From Apostichopus japonicus (lineage: Eukaryota; Echinodermata; Holothuroidea; Aspidochirotida; Stichopodidae): a stretch of 62,000 nt of DNA. A program made the position numbers and the translations under genes. The DNA is taken from assembly GCF_037975245.1 (NCBI RefSeq), contig NC_092569.1:36452168-36514167 (forward strand). The letters run 5' to 3'. The notes below the pieces were generated by a model. That model had not been told where the DNA came from. It saw nothing but the letters and a program-made list of their open reading frames with translations, and made no database searches. The stretch's first letter is position 1, and the number at the start of each line of letters is the position of its first letter. Positions 33,327-45,772 of the stretch are shown piece by piece.

Positions 33327-35599
33327 CTGTTAAGATGAAACGAAACCAAAACTGAAATTGACGATGTGAGGGAGATTTTAATTTGGCAAACTTCATCAGA
33401 ATACAAAGAAAATTTCGCTCAAAAACCAGATGAACAAGCTGACATCCAAATGTGTGATAGATGACATCAACACTTCCAGTTTAAAAACGATCGAACCTGA
33501 TCAGTGTTCCACTACACAACATAGTAATCAGACTTTATAAACCAACACATCAAAAGCATAGACTATGACCTTATATAATCGATAAACATGACTTTTCGCT
33601 CCCAAGTTTCATGGATGAGAAATCATTCTTCCAGAGTGTCCAGGAAGATCGCTCTTTTGAGTAGTGAATTTCACTAGATGGCAAAGAGTGGCTTCAAACC
33701 AAAGTAACTGTAAACAACTGAGATTTTCTCTACATTCGAAGATGAAGTTTGAGGATTCCCTGGACACTCGAACAGTGGCATTTCCAAAATATCTATTGTT
33801 CCATTTGACATGATATCATCATATTAAAAGTCCTGTCTGGGAGCAGTTGTCGTATTGTAAATATGTGATGTCATTATGATACCACTAGGATGTTAAATCT
33901 GTTACTTTCGTTTTGGTTTTCTTTCCATATTTCAAGGTCAATTGTTAACAGTGGTGACACTGAACCTGAAATACCATCATTACAGGTACAGGTCATGTTA
34001 AGAGGCTTTCCAATACTTAAATCAATAGTCCAGATCAAAATTTAAATTTGATATATTTTTTTAAATATTTTTCAGTCTATTGATTTGACCTTGGATTGGA
34101 TAGGGTTACTATAGTTTGTCTAAAGGGGATGTAAAGTTTATAAAATACCAATACCTATGGTACATTCACATTATGGATGCATCCAATTGTGAAGTATGAA
34201 ATTAGAGGTAATTTTAAAGGAAAACAAAACATTATTTATCAGTGTGCAACAATGACGTCACACCTCCTTGCTCCAAGTTCACTTTTGGTACGAAAGGTGG
34301 CAACTTCAACTGTCAATATCTCAAAAACGGTACATAGGAATTGAATGCAAATTTCACAAGAATGCTTAAATTATATTCCTCTTTAACTAAATTTATTTTT
34401 TTCATGACTTTGACAGTATCTCTATCACATATTACATACATATTTATCATGATGATTGAATTTGTGTCTACTTTTGTAAACTGTGCTGATTTTATGCATA
34501 TTATTTGTCCTGTGAGATTGGACACTGAAACTTTCTATTTTGTAATGAAGTTTATATGCTTGAGTACTGTACAAAGGTACCGTAGCAATAAAAGAACCAC
34601 GTACATTGTAGATTCCAAAATTGTGAAGCCTTTGTATATAAATGGTACGCGTTGTGTATGATAAACTAGTCACACAAATTTAATTGAGTTGTTCATACTT
34701 GCCAGTTAAATATAACACATGGTGAAAGAAACACTATATACAAACAGGTCAGTTTCTATGATGTTATGCATTTACTGCAATATGGTGACATTTTTTTATT
34801 GAATTCAAAATTAATTTGTGACATTGGCCACAATTTGCTGACATTCCCTGAGTCACAAAAAAACATTCTCTGCTCAGGGAAATGTGGACCTTTGAAAATG
34901 AGGGATGGGGCGGGAGTTTGAGGGATGTGCACTCACCCATTTCACTCTCTCTATATGGGCCTAACAAAGGTGATGTCCATTCAAAAATAGTAATCTGAGG
35001 TTTGAAAAGCAACTGGTTGATTTGTTAACCAAATTTAAACAAATGAACTCAATATTACTACCATAAACATAAACTGAAATATGGCAACATTTCTCACTTT
35101 CTTACAGCCCGACTATGCATAAATTTGATCAAAATGTACAGTCTAAAGATTTTTGTTGGTACTTTTCTTTTGTAAATCATCACACATTCATTACGAGGTT
35201 ATTTTTTGCAAAAGATTTGGCCCATTTGTAGAGATGAAGCAAATGCAAAATGGTAACAGCAAACATCCAGTTCTGAGTCCCAAAATAGTCACCGACTCAC
35301 TGGAGGACATGGCTTGACCTCAACATGGAGCTATACACAGTGAACAATTTTCTCTAAACCCAATGCAAGGGAAACTATTACAAGTCAAGGTTACTGGGGG
35401 AACATAGAGAGAGAGAGACATTATGGAATGGTGCTGGTATGGTAATTGAGTAGAACATGTAAACATAGCAAATTACCTGTACACACTTGTTTTAAAGTTC
35501 AGTAATGAACCGAAAGGTCAATACATGTTCTACGTACCAATGCATGCATCCCATTGATGTATTGATAATAGACCAAAACTATAACAAAGACTGGACACC
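33327..35599. other. Intron 1, nothing recognised
   Basis: AT-rich sequence with a short GA run near 35407. No coding or transposon signature. Confidence 0.5.
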
Positions 35600-37620
35600 T
35601 TTCTTTAGCTTAAATTTTTCATTCGCATGTAGTCAAGTACTTTTTTCCCCAAATTATCAAGTTCAAGGTATATTGGTGATAGCATTCGTACAGTGTATGA
35701 CATTATTAGAAGAAGACCAAACGCCAGGGATTTTTGGGGGGGGGATTGATTTTGAAAAGGCTTTTGATAGTAGGCCTATTTCGATTAGGTTCATTAGAAA
35801 TGTACTCCGCCTTTTTAAGTTCGGTCCTCCATAATCCAGTGGTTTGATACTTTTTATAGTGATATTTATTTCCTCTGTTCTTGTAAATGGTCTTTCATTT
35901 CTATTGATCGTGGTTGCAGACAAGGAGACCCTTTGTCTCCATATCTCTTTATTTTAAGTGTAGAATGATTGAGCATTCTTATTAATAATGATAATTCTAT
36001 CCAGGGTATTGATATTGGAGGAAGCTGTTATAAACTAGTTCAGTATGCTGATGAAACAACCTTTTTCATGCACGGGGATGAAATATCGTTTATTAATATT
36101 ATGAAACAGCTCGATTATTTTGGTTCTTTGTCTGGGCTAAAAATAAAGCCTAGCAAGTCTCTTCTTGTTGGGTTGGGGGAGTTTGAAAGGTTCTTTGTTT
36201 CCTTTCAATAAAAAATATAATATCTGTTGGAATAAAGGTGATGATTTTACACTATTGGGGATTGTGTTTAATACTAATCTAACAAGTATGATTAATAAGA
36301 ACTATGATAATGCACTGACTAAAGTGTTTAATGCTTTAAAGATGTGGGAGAAACGTAATCTTACAGTGCTGGGTCGCATTACCATTGTTAAATCTTTATT
36401 ATTGCCTTGGTTTAATTACTATATTATGACGCTCCCATTACCCAGTCCAGAGTATATTGAAAGAGTGCATACCATGTTTTTCCGTTTTGTGTGGAAAAAT
36501 AAACCAGACCGTATATTCGAAGACAATTAATACAAGGATACCCCGATGGGGGATTGAAAATGGTAGATTTTTGTAAACATTGTATTGCTCTTAAGATCTC
36601 TTCATTTGGTCGTTTGTTGAAGAGCAAGAGCTCTAGTTTTGTCTGCTGTATCTTACGTATGTACAATATAAGTATTGACTCTTTCTTTGATAATGGGGAT
36701 TTTTATGTGAAGTTAGTGAGTTCAAAAATCTGTAATCCTTTTTGAAAGAACCTTTTTGAAACTACACATACTATTATTCATGATGTTTTCTCTACTATTT
36801 ACAATGATACTACTATATTAACATTGCCAATTTGAAATAGCAGTTTATTTAAAGTTGGAAATAGCCCAGTATATTACCAGCGTTGGTATGACAAGGGTAT
36901 ACGTTTTATAGGCGATTTGATTAGTAATGGTACTTTTTATACTTTTGATAATTTTACTCAAGAGTTTAACATATCAACCAATGTTTTGGAGTATATATGG
37001 TATCAGCTCTATTCAGCTCTATTAAGGAACAAATGGAAGGGTTTATCCAATGATACAATTTTAAGGGTTAATTTTCCTAATAATAGTTATACAAATACTC
37101 TGCATGCAAGTAGTTCTATTTGTTCTAAAGCAGTTACAATAGATTGCTGGAGGTTTTAGGTTATGAGCACAAATCAAGACTATTGATATCAGTAAATAGG
37201 ATTGGTCTTTCTATTGATTTGTCCCTTTTCGGTGTTCGAGTGACGTTAAACTTACATGGTTTCAATATAGACTGTTGCATAGGAATATTCTAACTAACAA
37301 GTATTTGCATTTAATAAAAGTTATCACTTCTGATAAGTGAGATTTTTGTCAAGTATATACTGAAACCATTGAACATTTATTTTATGATTATGCTCACTCG
37401 GCTAAGATTTGGATTAATTTACAAATTTTACTTCATAATGCAGGTGTAAATATAATAGTTAGAGATATCTCCATAGTGTTATTTCGTTCAAAGTTCGCTC
37501 ATAATTTAAATTTAATGATAATATTAATCAAAAGTTACATCTTCAATTGCAAATTAAAAAAGATTTGATGAATACTTTCCAAAAGAACTCTCTGATATTG
37601 AAATGGACAAAGCTATAATC
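35600..37620 (+). pseudogene. Decayed Tx1/L1-like LINE reverse transcriptase
   Basis: In three frames one can follow the second half of a Tx1/L1-type ORF2: SSRYIGDSIRTVYDII, IDFEKAFDS, RGCRQGDPLSPYLFIL, VQYADETTFF (catalytic YADD changed to YADE), LSGLKIKPSKS, ALKMWEKRNLTVLGRITIVK, and a C-terminal ETIEHLFYDYAHSAKIW block. Several stops and frameshifts interrupt it and the N-terminal half including endonuclease is missing. It is dead, and lies antisense to the lectin gene in intron 1. Confidence 0.85.
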
Positions 37621-38114
37621 ACTGTATACAACATGTGAATGTTAGATCAATAATTGCATTATAATCATGCTTTATTTATTGTTCCATCAACTTGTAAGAA
37701 ACATTCATTGCTCATGCTCTATTCATCCTTGTACGACATATAAGTTCCAGGTAATACAGGCTACATATATACTGCTGGAGCAGGGATGCAGTCCTGAACA
37801 TAGCTGTAGCACTAATGTCAAGTAATACTATGTCAAGAAATACTAATGCCAAGAAATACTAATGTCAAGAAAAATGTGTGTGTTCGCGACCCGCGAACAT
37901 GTCACAATTTATGTCTCTCAAAACTATACGATTTTTCCGCCATTTGGTAGTTGAAATTATCGAATTGGAGAACTGCTAGTTACTGGATTGCACGAACAAT
38001 TCATTTGATTTAATTGCTTGGTAAATTGAAATTTTTATTACAACACATTTTGAAAGGAAACTGTTTGGAGGCGGCTGCGTCTTTCGGCGCAAGTCATCCC
38101 TTCACTATACAGAT
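37621..38114. other. Junction between two Tx1-like pieces
   Basis: Noncoding. It may be the 3' tail of the first relic plus the 5' UTR of the next. It contains a short AATACTAATGYCAAGAA repeat near 37825-37870. Confidence 0.4.
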
Positions 38115-38420
38115 ATGAGTTCTGCTAAATCTAGCCACCGTAGACATGTTAGTATGGAGCAACGGCAGAATATCAACAACCTGAAGGATAATAGCATAAA
38201 ATGTATTGATTGCTCGTTTAACGATATTGATGTGATAAATGCTATCTCAAGTGACGTCTGAAGGAAGAACATTATCGGATGTGAAATTTCTGGGCAATGG
38301 ATTGTCACACTTAAAAACGTGAAGGATGCTGAATTGTTACAGGAGTCAGGTTTACTAATAGAAGATTGCGTCGTGATGGGTGTAACGAGACATATATTGA
38401 CTGTAAGTTTACTTTAGATT
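38115..38420 (+). pseudogene. Tx1-like LINE ORF1, N-terminal part
   Basis: Reading from ATG 38115 (MSSAKSSHRRHVSMEQRQNI) through an in-frame TGA, it continues with ISGQWIVTLKNVKDAELLQE and CVVMGVTRHIL, which resembles the N-terminal RNA-binding region of Tx1-type ORF1 proteins. It stops where the CR1-like LINE is inserted and resumes near 42180. Confidence 0.6.
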
Positions 38421-38503
38421 AGTAGAAAAAAGGATCAGGAGGGACACTTAAGTCCCCATCAAGGACCCTATAAAGAGAGGGAAAAAACTGAAGACACAAA
38501 CAC

Positions 38504-41451
38504 TCAGACCCGATTACAATGCTTAAAGTGCTTGTCCAAAGCATTCTTAAACCCATTGACACTACTTGCAAGTACAACTTTCTCAGGCAAACTATTCCAC
38601 TCATTCACAACCCTATTAGAAAAAAGTTATGCCGAATATTAATCCTACTATGCGACTTTTGAAGTTTAAGACAATGACCTCTAGTACAACTACTGTTTGC
38701 AAACATGAAAAAGTCGGTAAAGGATAAATTGTCGAAACCATACACAATCTTGAAAACCTGGATCAAGTCCCCACGTAACCTCCTAAGCTCCAGTGTGGTG
38801 AGATTCAACAGTTGTAACCGCCTATAATAAGGAACCCTCTTTAAGGAACTAATCATCCTAGTAGCCCTCCTCTGGACCTTTTCAAGTACTTCCTTATCCT
38901 TAGCAAAATAAGGGTTCCAAGCCTGCACAGCATACTCCAGATGAGGCCTAACCAACTGCTTATAAAGCCTAACTACGATGTCCTCTTTCAGAAAACTGAA
39001 GGTCCTCTTGATCATACCTAAAACCCTATTACCTCTTTTAGCAGCTTCAAGACAATGTTTAGAAGGTTGCAGAGACGAGTCAATGTAGATACCTAGGTCT
39101 CTTTCAACAGAGACCTCCTGTAACTCCACACCATTTAGATTGTATGTAAACTTTTGGTTACTACTACCAATGTGCATTACCTTACATTTATCAATATTAA
39201 AAAGCATTTGCCACCCCTGAGACCAGGAAAAAATCTTATCTAAATCCGCTTGAAATTTCTCAGAATCGCTTTTGGAAGAGACCTCAGAATACAATTTGGT
39301 GTCATCAGCAAACTTCTTAGCTGTACACAAAATATCTCCGTCGATGTCATTTATATAGGCAACAAACAACAGGGGACCTAATACAGACCCTTGTGGAACC
39401 CCACTAGTAACGTTCTGCCAAGAAGAAGCACAGCCATTAATTACCACCCTCTGTTCCCTATTACCAAGCCAATTCCCGATCCAAGACAGTAAATTCCCTA
39501 TGACACCCATGCTCTTCAGCCTAAGTAAAAGACGCTGGTGGGGAACTTTGTCAAAGGCCTTCTGGAAATCCAGGAACACAACATCTACAGACCTCTGCCT
39601 ATTTAGTGAGCTTGTTACATCTTCCATAAACTCAAGGATATTAGTGAGACAAGACCTTTTTTGACAAAAGCCATGTTGAGACTCTCTGATCAAAGACTGA
39701 CTGCTGAAGTGACAGACCAAAGACTTTTTAACAATAGACTCCATGACCTTACAAACTACACTAGTGAGAATAACGGGCCTATAATTACAGGGCTTAGTCT
39801 TATCACCCTTCTTGAAAATTGGGGTAATATTAGCACATCTCCAGTCCCTAGGAACATAACCTTCATCCATAAATTTACTAAAAATCAACGAGAGCGGAAC
39901 GCAGAAATGGTATGGAAAAGTCTTCAACAAATACGGATGGATTGCATCCGGTCCAGAAGCTTTAGAAACATTTAGACGAAGCAGCTCCTTTAAGACAACG
40001 TCATCCGAAAATAAGACCGTATCCAGTTTAGGCCTATCACTGCCCCCCTGAAAATCTGGAATACTACTCGTATCCTCCCTTGTGAAAACCGACACAAAAT
40101 AGTCGTTCAAAAGATCTGCAAGATCCTGACTATCAGTAACTATCTTATCAGCCTGTGGTGCCCTAAGAGAAACAATTGCATATTTAACTTTCTGCTTTGA
40201 CCTGACATAAGAAAAGAAGGCCTTTGGGTTATCCTTAATTTTTAGGGCAATGCTTTTTTCGAAATTCAATTTAGCATCAGAGACTAAGCATTCTACCTTC
40301 AGCTGATGAATTTTAAACTTGGCCAAAAGAGATTCAGAATTAGTCCTCCTAAACAACTTCCACATTCTACGTTTTTGCCTAATTGCACATCTAACTTTCT
40401 TATTCATCCAGTGAGGCATACTGCTTTTACGACGACGATTCTTCCACGGAACATGATTTTCCATAATGACCTTTAATTTATCAGCAAAACAAATCCAAGA
40501 CTGAGAAGCACTCATATCTCTAAACAAATTAATCCAATCTGTACCCTTTAGTAAAGTTTCAATTGCCTCTGTATCTGATCTCGAAAAATCAGGGACTTTT
40601 TCCTTGCTAACAGAATTTACGACCTTGCAAACAACATCAAAAGCTAGTATATCATGATCACTAGTTCCTAGTTTTCCTAGACCGGTCAAATCAACAACAT
40701 TGCTTGGATTAGAACTCAAAACAAGATCCAGGATGTTATCCCCCCTAGTAGGGAAAGTAACATATTGATGTAAAAAGCAATCTTGCACAACATCTAGAAA
40801 ATTACTACCTTTCCTACTGTTAGAACCATCTATCCAATTAATGTCAGGAAAATTAAAGTCGCCCATTATAACAACATCACCTTTAGCAGCCTTTCTAATT
40901 GAATCAAACAGCACGACATCAATATCATCGCTGCTGTTAGGAGAACGGTAAACAACACCCACAGTGATAACGTCCCTGGACCTCTTGGAGTTGTTTGTGG
41001 ACAACTCGCACCAGACAGAATTAACAAAAGACCCTTGCAACTGAGATTTCTCAACACTTAAAATGTCATCCCTAACATACAGTAAAACTCCCCCACCAAC
41101 CCCGTTATGAGTATCCCTTCTGTCCTGACGATACACAACATACCCCGGGTGAGAAACCTCAGCACTATCAATGTCCTCCCTTAATCAAGATTCGGTGATA
41201 CCAAACACATCCGGTTTCAGATCCTCGAGAAGCACAGTAAATTCAGCAAAATTTTTACGAATACTTCTAGCATTGGTAAAGACAATCTTCAGCTTATCCC
41301 TGAAACTATGTACCTTAGCATGCCTCCTAAAGTTAGAACTATGAATATCACTTTTCTTGCTCTCAAAACGCCTATAATCGCCTCCACTAGGAACAAAATC
41401 CTTATCCAAACTAATTCCTGACTTCATCGCCCCCCAATTTAGTTTAAACAT
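38504..41451 (-). pseudogene. CR1-like ORF2: endonuclease and reverse transcriptase, two lesions
   Basis: Endonuclease begins near 41310 (KIVFTNARSIRKN, KPDVFGITES). An in-frame TGA at about 41184, where relatives have Trp (TES-W-L), splits it from the rest. From 41136 the frame is open for 843 codons: GGGVLLYVRDD, GDFNFPDINW, LGTSDHDI (endonuclease SDH), then RT blocks ANITPIFKKGDK, RPVILTSVVCKVME, VVFLDFQKAFDKVPH, SGVPQGSVLGPLLF, KFADDTKLY (catalytic FADD) and LRPHLEYAVQAW-type motifs. One base lost from a T run near 38625 causes an early stop at 38605. The original end is at 38504-38506 after SNRVVNEWNSLPEKVV. It nicks DNA and copies its RNA at the target. Confidence 0.93.
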
Positions 41452-42172
41452 AGCTGTTCAACAGAGTAATTCACCATCCTACCAAACAACGAGGCCCCAG
41501 TATTAGCTAAGTGCAAACCATCCCTGGCGAACAGATCCCTTCTACCCTGGAAAGATGACCACATGTCAACAAATGTGAAGCCGAAGTCGGCACACAGACT
41601 ATACAATAAACCATTCAAAGTTACAATCTTTTCTGACAGAACCTTGTTGTCAAATCTTGGCAACAAACTACATATGACAACTTTAGCCCGAGTTGATGCT
41701 AGTCGACACATCAATTCGTGGTACCTAGACTGAATAATGTTTTGTGACTCCGTCTGCACATTATTGGTGCCTACCTGGACTACAACCACCTCCTCATCTG
41801 ACACGATTTTGTTCACCCTTTTACAGACATCCTGGATTTTAGCACCTGGCAAACATACCCTGACCCTTTTGCTTTATCCACCCTGCAGAACTCTCGGTCT
41901 ACATACCGTACTAATGAATCCCCACACAATACCATTCTTCCTTTCGACTTCTCCTGTCCCCACTTACCGCTGTTTACAACCACACTAGCATCTTCTATCA
42001 CATCACAATCACCACGCACTTCGTCCACTACTAGCCACTCACTATTTCCCTCCTGGGAGACTTCATTCCCATCATCAACATCACGTAACTCCTCCACAGG
42101 ACGTTTATTCAACGTCCCTGTTTTTATTGATGATTCTGAAATGAACGACAACTTAACAGAACTTGGCTGCAA
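41439..42172 (-). pseudogene. CR1-like ORF1: SGNH-esterase domain, frameshifted
   Basis: The first frame (42172-41813) ends in VLCGDSLVRYVDREFCRVDK, the GDSL nucleophile block. The second frame (to 41439) carries PGAKIQDVCKRVNKIVSDEE, VVVVQVGTNN and ARDGLHLANTGASLFG, supplying the Asp/His of the triad. A single-base frameshift near 41850 joins them. Such esterase ORF1 proteins are known from CR1/L2 elements, where they bind RNA and lipid. The N-terminus may be 5'-truncated. Confidence 0.85.
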
Positions 42173-42179
42173 AATTTGA

Positions 42180-42990
42180 TCTGAATGGACCCATAAATTC
42201 TACAATGATTTTCCCAACATCCGAAACAAACACGATTTGTAACGGCTTGAATTACCAAGCAAGGTAAAAAGTCTACCATATGCTGTTGTTATTGGAGGCA
42301 TTCATATAAGACTCAAACACAATGGCCAAAGAAGGCTTTGTAACAATTGCTAGGGAGAGGATCATCTAATGAGAAACTGTCCAAACTATAGATGTAAACA
42401 ATGTGATGAGCAGGGACACTACGAATCAAGATTCCCCAACAATAGAATGCTTTAACTGTCATCGTTTTGGCCACAAAAACTTCAACTGTACTGTATATGA
42501 AGAGGATTACGAGCAAGAGACCAAGGAGGATCAGCAAGACAAAGAGACGACAAGAGAATCGGATTAAGGGAACCATGATGAAGTTCACAAACAACCTAAC
42601 CTTAAAGGAGACACCAGAAAAGACAGTCAAGTGACAGATCAGGCCACTAGATCGAACTTAGACACAGGCGAAAGTGAAACTTCGATCGTCATGGACACAG
42701 GAAGCGAAGATTTACCAAAGCAAAGACATAGTGAAAATAGCAATAACAAACAGACCAAACCAGCAGATAAATATAGTAAAACCCAGAAAGAAAACCTTCC
42801 TACAACATCAAATTCCCAACCCGCGAGAACTTGATCCTCGGCAACAGAAAACACAAGAACGAAGAGAGCAGCTTCAACTGATGAAATCTACACTATACCG
42901 AAGAAGTTAACCAGTCAACAAAAGAAAACCACACAACCAGCGATCGAGAAAACCTACAATTTCCGCCCCCAAAAAGCAAGGACAGACAGA
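42180..42990 (+). pseudogene. Tx1-like LINE ORF1, zinc-knuckle part
   Basis: Plus strand: HIRLKHNGQRRLCNNC, EDHLMRNCPNYRCKQCDEQG, HYESRF and, one frame over, ECFNCHRFGHKNFNC: three CCHC-type knuckles, then a hydrophilic tail rich in Gln, Lys and Thr (about 42631-42834). This is the C-terminal half of the ORF1 begun at 38115. Stops and shifts occur between knuckles. Confidence 0.7.
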
Positions 42991-43796
42991 AACTGCTAAT
43001 CAAGGAGGCCATAAAAACTAACTGAAATTGCTATTGGACTCAATTCATTTCAGTGAAAATGGCAATCAAACTTTACTTTCTACTAGCCATTATACTTTAT
43101 AACACTAATTCCACGGAGGACATCAGCGAAAATGATATATCTTGTAAGTAATATGGCATCAATTCTTTTAATAACTCACCACCCAATAAGTGTATGTCAT
43201 TACTACATCACAATAGTCGTAGACTAAGAAAACCTTTTTTCCGATATTGTTACTTTGATCTCTTTGTTAAATCAATATTTTTTCATAATTGGCTTTACTT
43301 ATACCTGGTTTACAAATGATATATCTCCTCATCTGGAGTCATACATATCCATGTTTCTTTGTTCTTATGTTATATTACACCCTCCCTATATCAGTTGTTC
43401 ACTTGCTCTTGCAATGTAAAATGCAGTTCAATAAAATAAATGGCTTTCAATAATGATTGAGTTCTCTCATATTTAGTGTCTTTACCCAAGTCTACATATA
43501 TATTTTAATATTCTTTACCCAGTATATAACACTGGCGACAAAGATTTTCTAATGAAGAAACTGGGGTTCTATTTCTTAGCTGGTTCCAATGTATAGGCCT
43601 ACATTTATTATAGTATTGATTCAACCAACGAGGAGTTCGTTAGCTATGAAGAGAGATATTAGCTTGACAAACAGTATCTAGTTCTTCTTGGCAAATAGTG
43701 TCAAAGACGATAGCAATAATGGTTGCAGTATATTTTAGACTTATTCCCTCTGCCTGTGAAATGGCAGAAAGGAACGTTGATGAATTCAAAAGGGCA
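42991..43796 (+). other. Probable 3' part of Tx1-like relic and unique DNA
   Basis: No reverse transcriptase follows the ORF1. A CAATAAAATAAATG stretch near 43420 could be the relic's 3' end. The rest is unremarkable intron 1. Confidence 0.35.
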
Positions 43797-44603
43797 ATTA
43801 GTAACAGTGGCGTCACCAGACTTTTCAGTCTGGGGGGCACAGGGGGGCACCAGCATTTCATGGGGGGCACTTAGTTGGATACGGATCGCCGTCCTGGGGG
43901 AGGGGTCTAAGGAGAGGGGGTGCCTCCTCCCCTTTGAAAATTTTCGCATACGGAGGATGGGCTAGACAGGGGCGTATCCAGGATTTTCTAATCCGGGGGG
44001 CGCGAATTACTATCTAAGCGGAGCGTACAAGAAAATTTCTGGTTTTGATACCCTCCAGATCACCGGAAATGGCACTTCTCGGGCTTGAAAATGACCAACC
44101 AGATATACACTTTTGCCCGAGAACCAAGTATTTCCCAATAGTTTGTTTTTCATCCATAACCTTTTTGAAGATTTTCACCAGTCACACATCATGTTCGACC
44201 TCATCGCATGTCCTGTGAATCATTGCTTTTGTAGGTGATTTACGTCGCGGCCCACAATGCCCGACAGCGCCACTTTTGAAGGTTTTCAGCCCATTATTTG
44301 TTCAGAATTTGAAAATTCACATTTCTCGTGAATAAACTCACTTCAAAACATACCCATATTTTGGCAAAAATGTCATCTATGGACAACCAATATAGAAAAA
44401 CCTCCTCCAACCCCTAACAGACCGGTCAAAATTACACAAGTAGAGGAAAGTATGATGAAGAATGTTGGTCCAAAAATTTTCGAAAATTCAGACACAGTTA
44501 ATTTATTGGTGTACAATATTAATCCCTCTTGTAACGGCTATTATAAACTTGGTTTAAGGAAATGAAACAAACACCAGATATTTTCGGAACCGAACACTAC
44601 ACA

Positions 44604-45015
44604 CATAGGCGTAGGAGGCGGGGGGAGGGGGGGGGGCTCTTACTGAGAGAAGACATAAATTGCAATGATGTAGCTAAAGGAAATGAATAGTTTACAAAAT
44701 ATCTCCATGATAATTAAAATAAAGTTCTAAGCCATTCGCCATTACTAATGTAAAAGAGAATTTGACATAATTGTACCTCCATGCTTTATCTCAATCTACA
44801 TAAAACATTTCGTTGTTTACATCAGCATCCTGCGGTTTACTGCGCTATTTCCACGGACCGTACGGTACACGTTTTGCATGCGATGTAATAACCGATGCTT
44901 GCTTATATGATATTGGCATCAACACGTTGAACGCGCGCGTAGCGCGCGAAAAATTTAGGTTTTATATTTCGTGCAAGTCGTTACAGCCCCCCAAATCAAT
45001 GATTGGGTTCCTATG
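44604..45015. mobile_element. CATAGGCG-family short element, TSD ACTACACA
   Basis: 412 bp. CATAGGCGTAGGAGG at the left, a decayed CTATG end at the right, exact ACTACACA duplications at 44596-44603 and 45016-45023. It shares AACGCGCGCGTAGCGCGCG and CAAGTCGTTACAG with the 25459-26340 copy. Confidence 0.85.
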
Positions 45016-45639
45016 ACTACACACATCGACAGTTTTGAGGCAGTTCATCTTGGAACCGCCATTTTCACTGATATCATGTGACATCTGCTGTTTGCTTTAC
45101 AAATTCGAACAGGCGCGTAGCGAATAATTTGCCAAGGGAGGGGCGAAGTCTGTAGGCAAACTATCTAAGCATATTGCGCAACCTTGGGTTGGCGCGAAGC
45201 GTACAACAAAATTTTGGCCGAAAATGCCTCCCAGATCGCTGGAAATGACACATCCCAAGCCTTGCCAGTTGCATCTAAGCATTTTCTATTTTGAAATTAC
45301 TAGCGATATCATAAAAAAATATGCTCGGGAGGGGGGGTGCTGTCCCTCCCTTCCCGAAATGCGTCATGTTGCCCGACGACTCGGTCGAGTTCGAGACCAT
45401 CCACGTTTAGTGGTTTCATAGCACAATTTATTGTTTAAGGCGTCCATACACACACGCGTTTTGATAGACCAAACATAGTATATATATAGATACATTAGTG
45501 AGAGAAGAAAAATGGAAACGTCAAAAATGAAGTTGTCGGTGAAAGGGGTAGGGTGAGGCGCAAGCCCCTTCCAAAATCCTCGATCCGTCACTGGCTACCC
45601 TGCCATGTGTATATAATAGGGATCAGCGCTGTAATGATG

Positions 45640-45772
45640 TCTCTGTTCCTCTTTCTCTTCCCTTTCTCTCTCTCCTTCTCCTTTTTCTTTATCCTTCCTT
45701 CCTCTCCCTCCTCCCCCTCTTTTCCCCTTTTTTTCTTCTCTTTTTTTCCTCTCCTCTTTTTCTTACCCGGGG
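45640..45772. repeat. Polypyrimidine tract
   Basis: About 130 bp of almost pure C/T on the plus strand. The open frames through it are composition artefacts. Confidence 0.9.

Larger units (their letters stand above)
38421..42178 (-). mobile_element. CR1-like LINE, nearly full length, recently inactivated
   Basis: About 3.75 kb on the minus strand with an esterase-type ORF1, an endonuclease-RT ORF2 and a short 3' tail. It splits a plus-strand Tx1-like ORF1. ORF1 with an SGNH esterase plus an APE endonuclease places it in the CR1/L2 (jockey) group. Three isolated lesions (ORF1 frameshift, TGG-to-TGA in endonuclease, frameshift in a T run at the ORF2 end) mark a fairly young dead copy. No clear TSD. 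Confidence 0.85.

Noticed and set aside
42313-42630. 105-codon minus-strand hydrophobic frame
   Set aside because: Antisense shadow of the plus-strand Tx1-like zinc-knuckle region.
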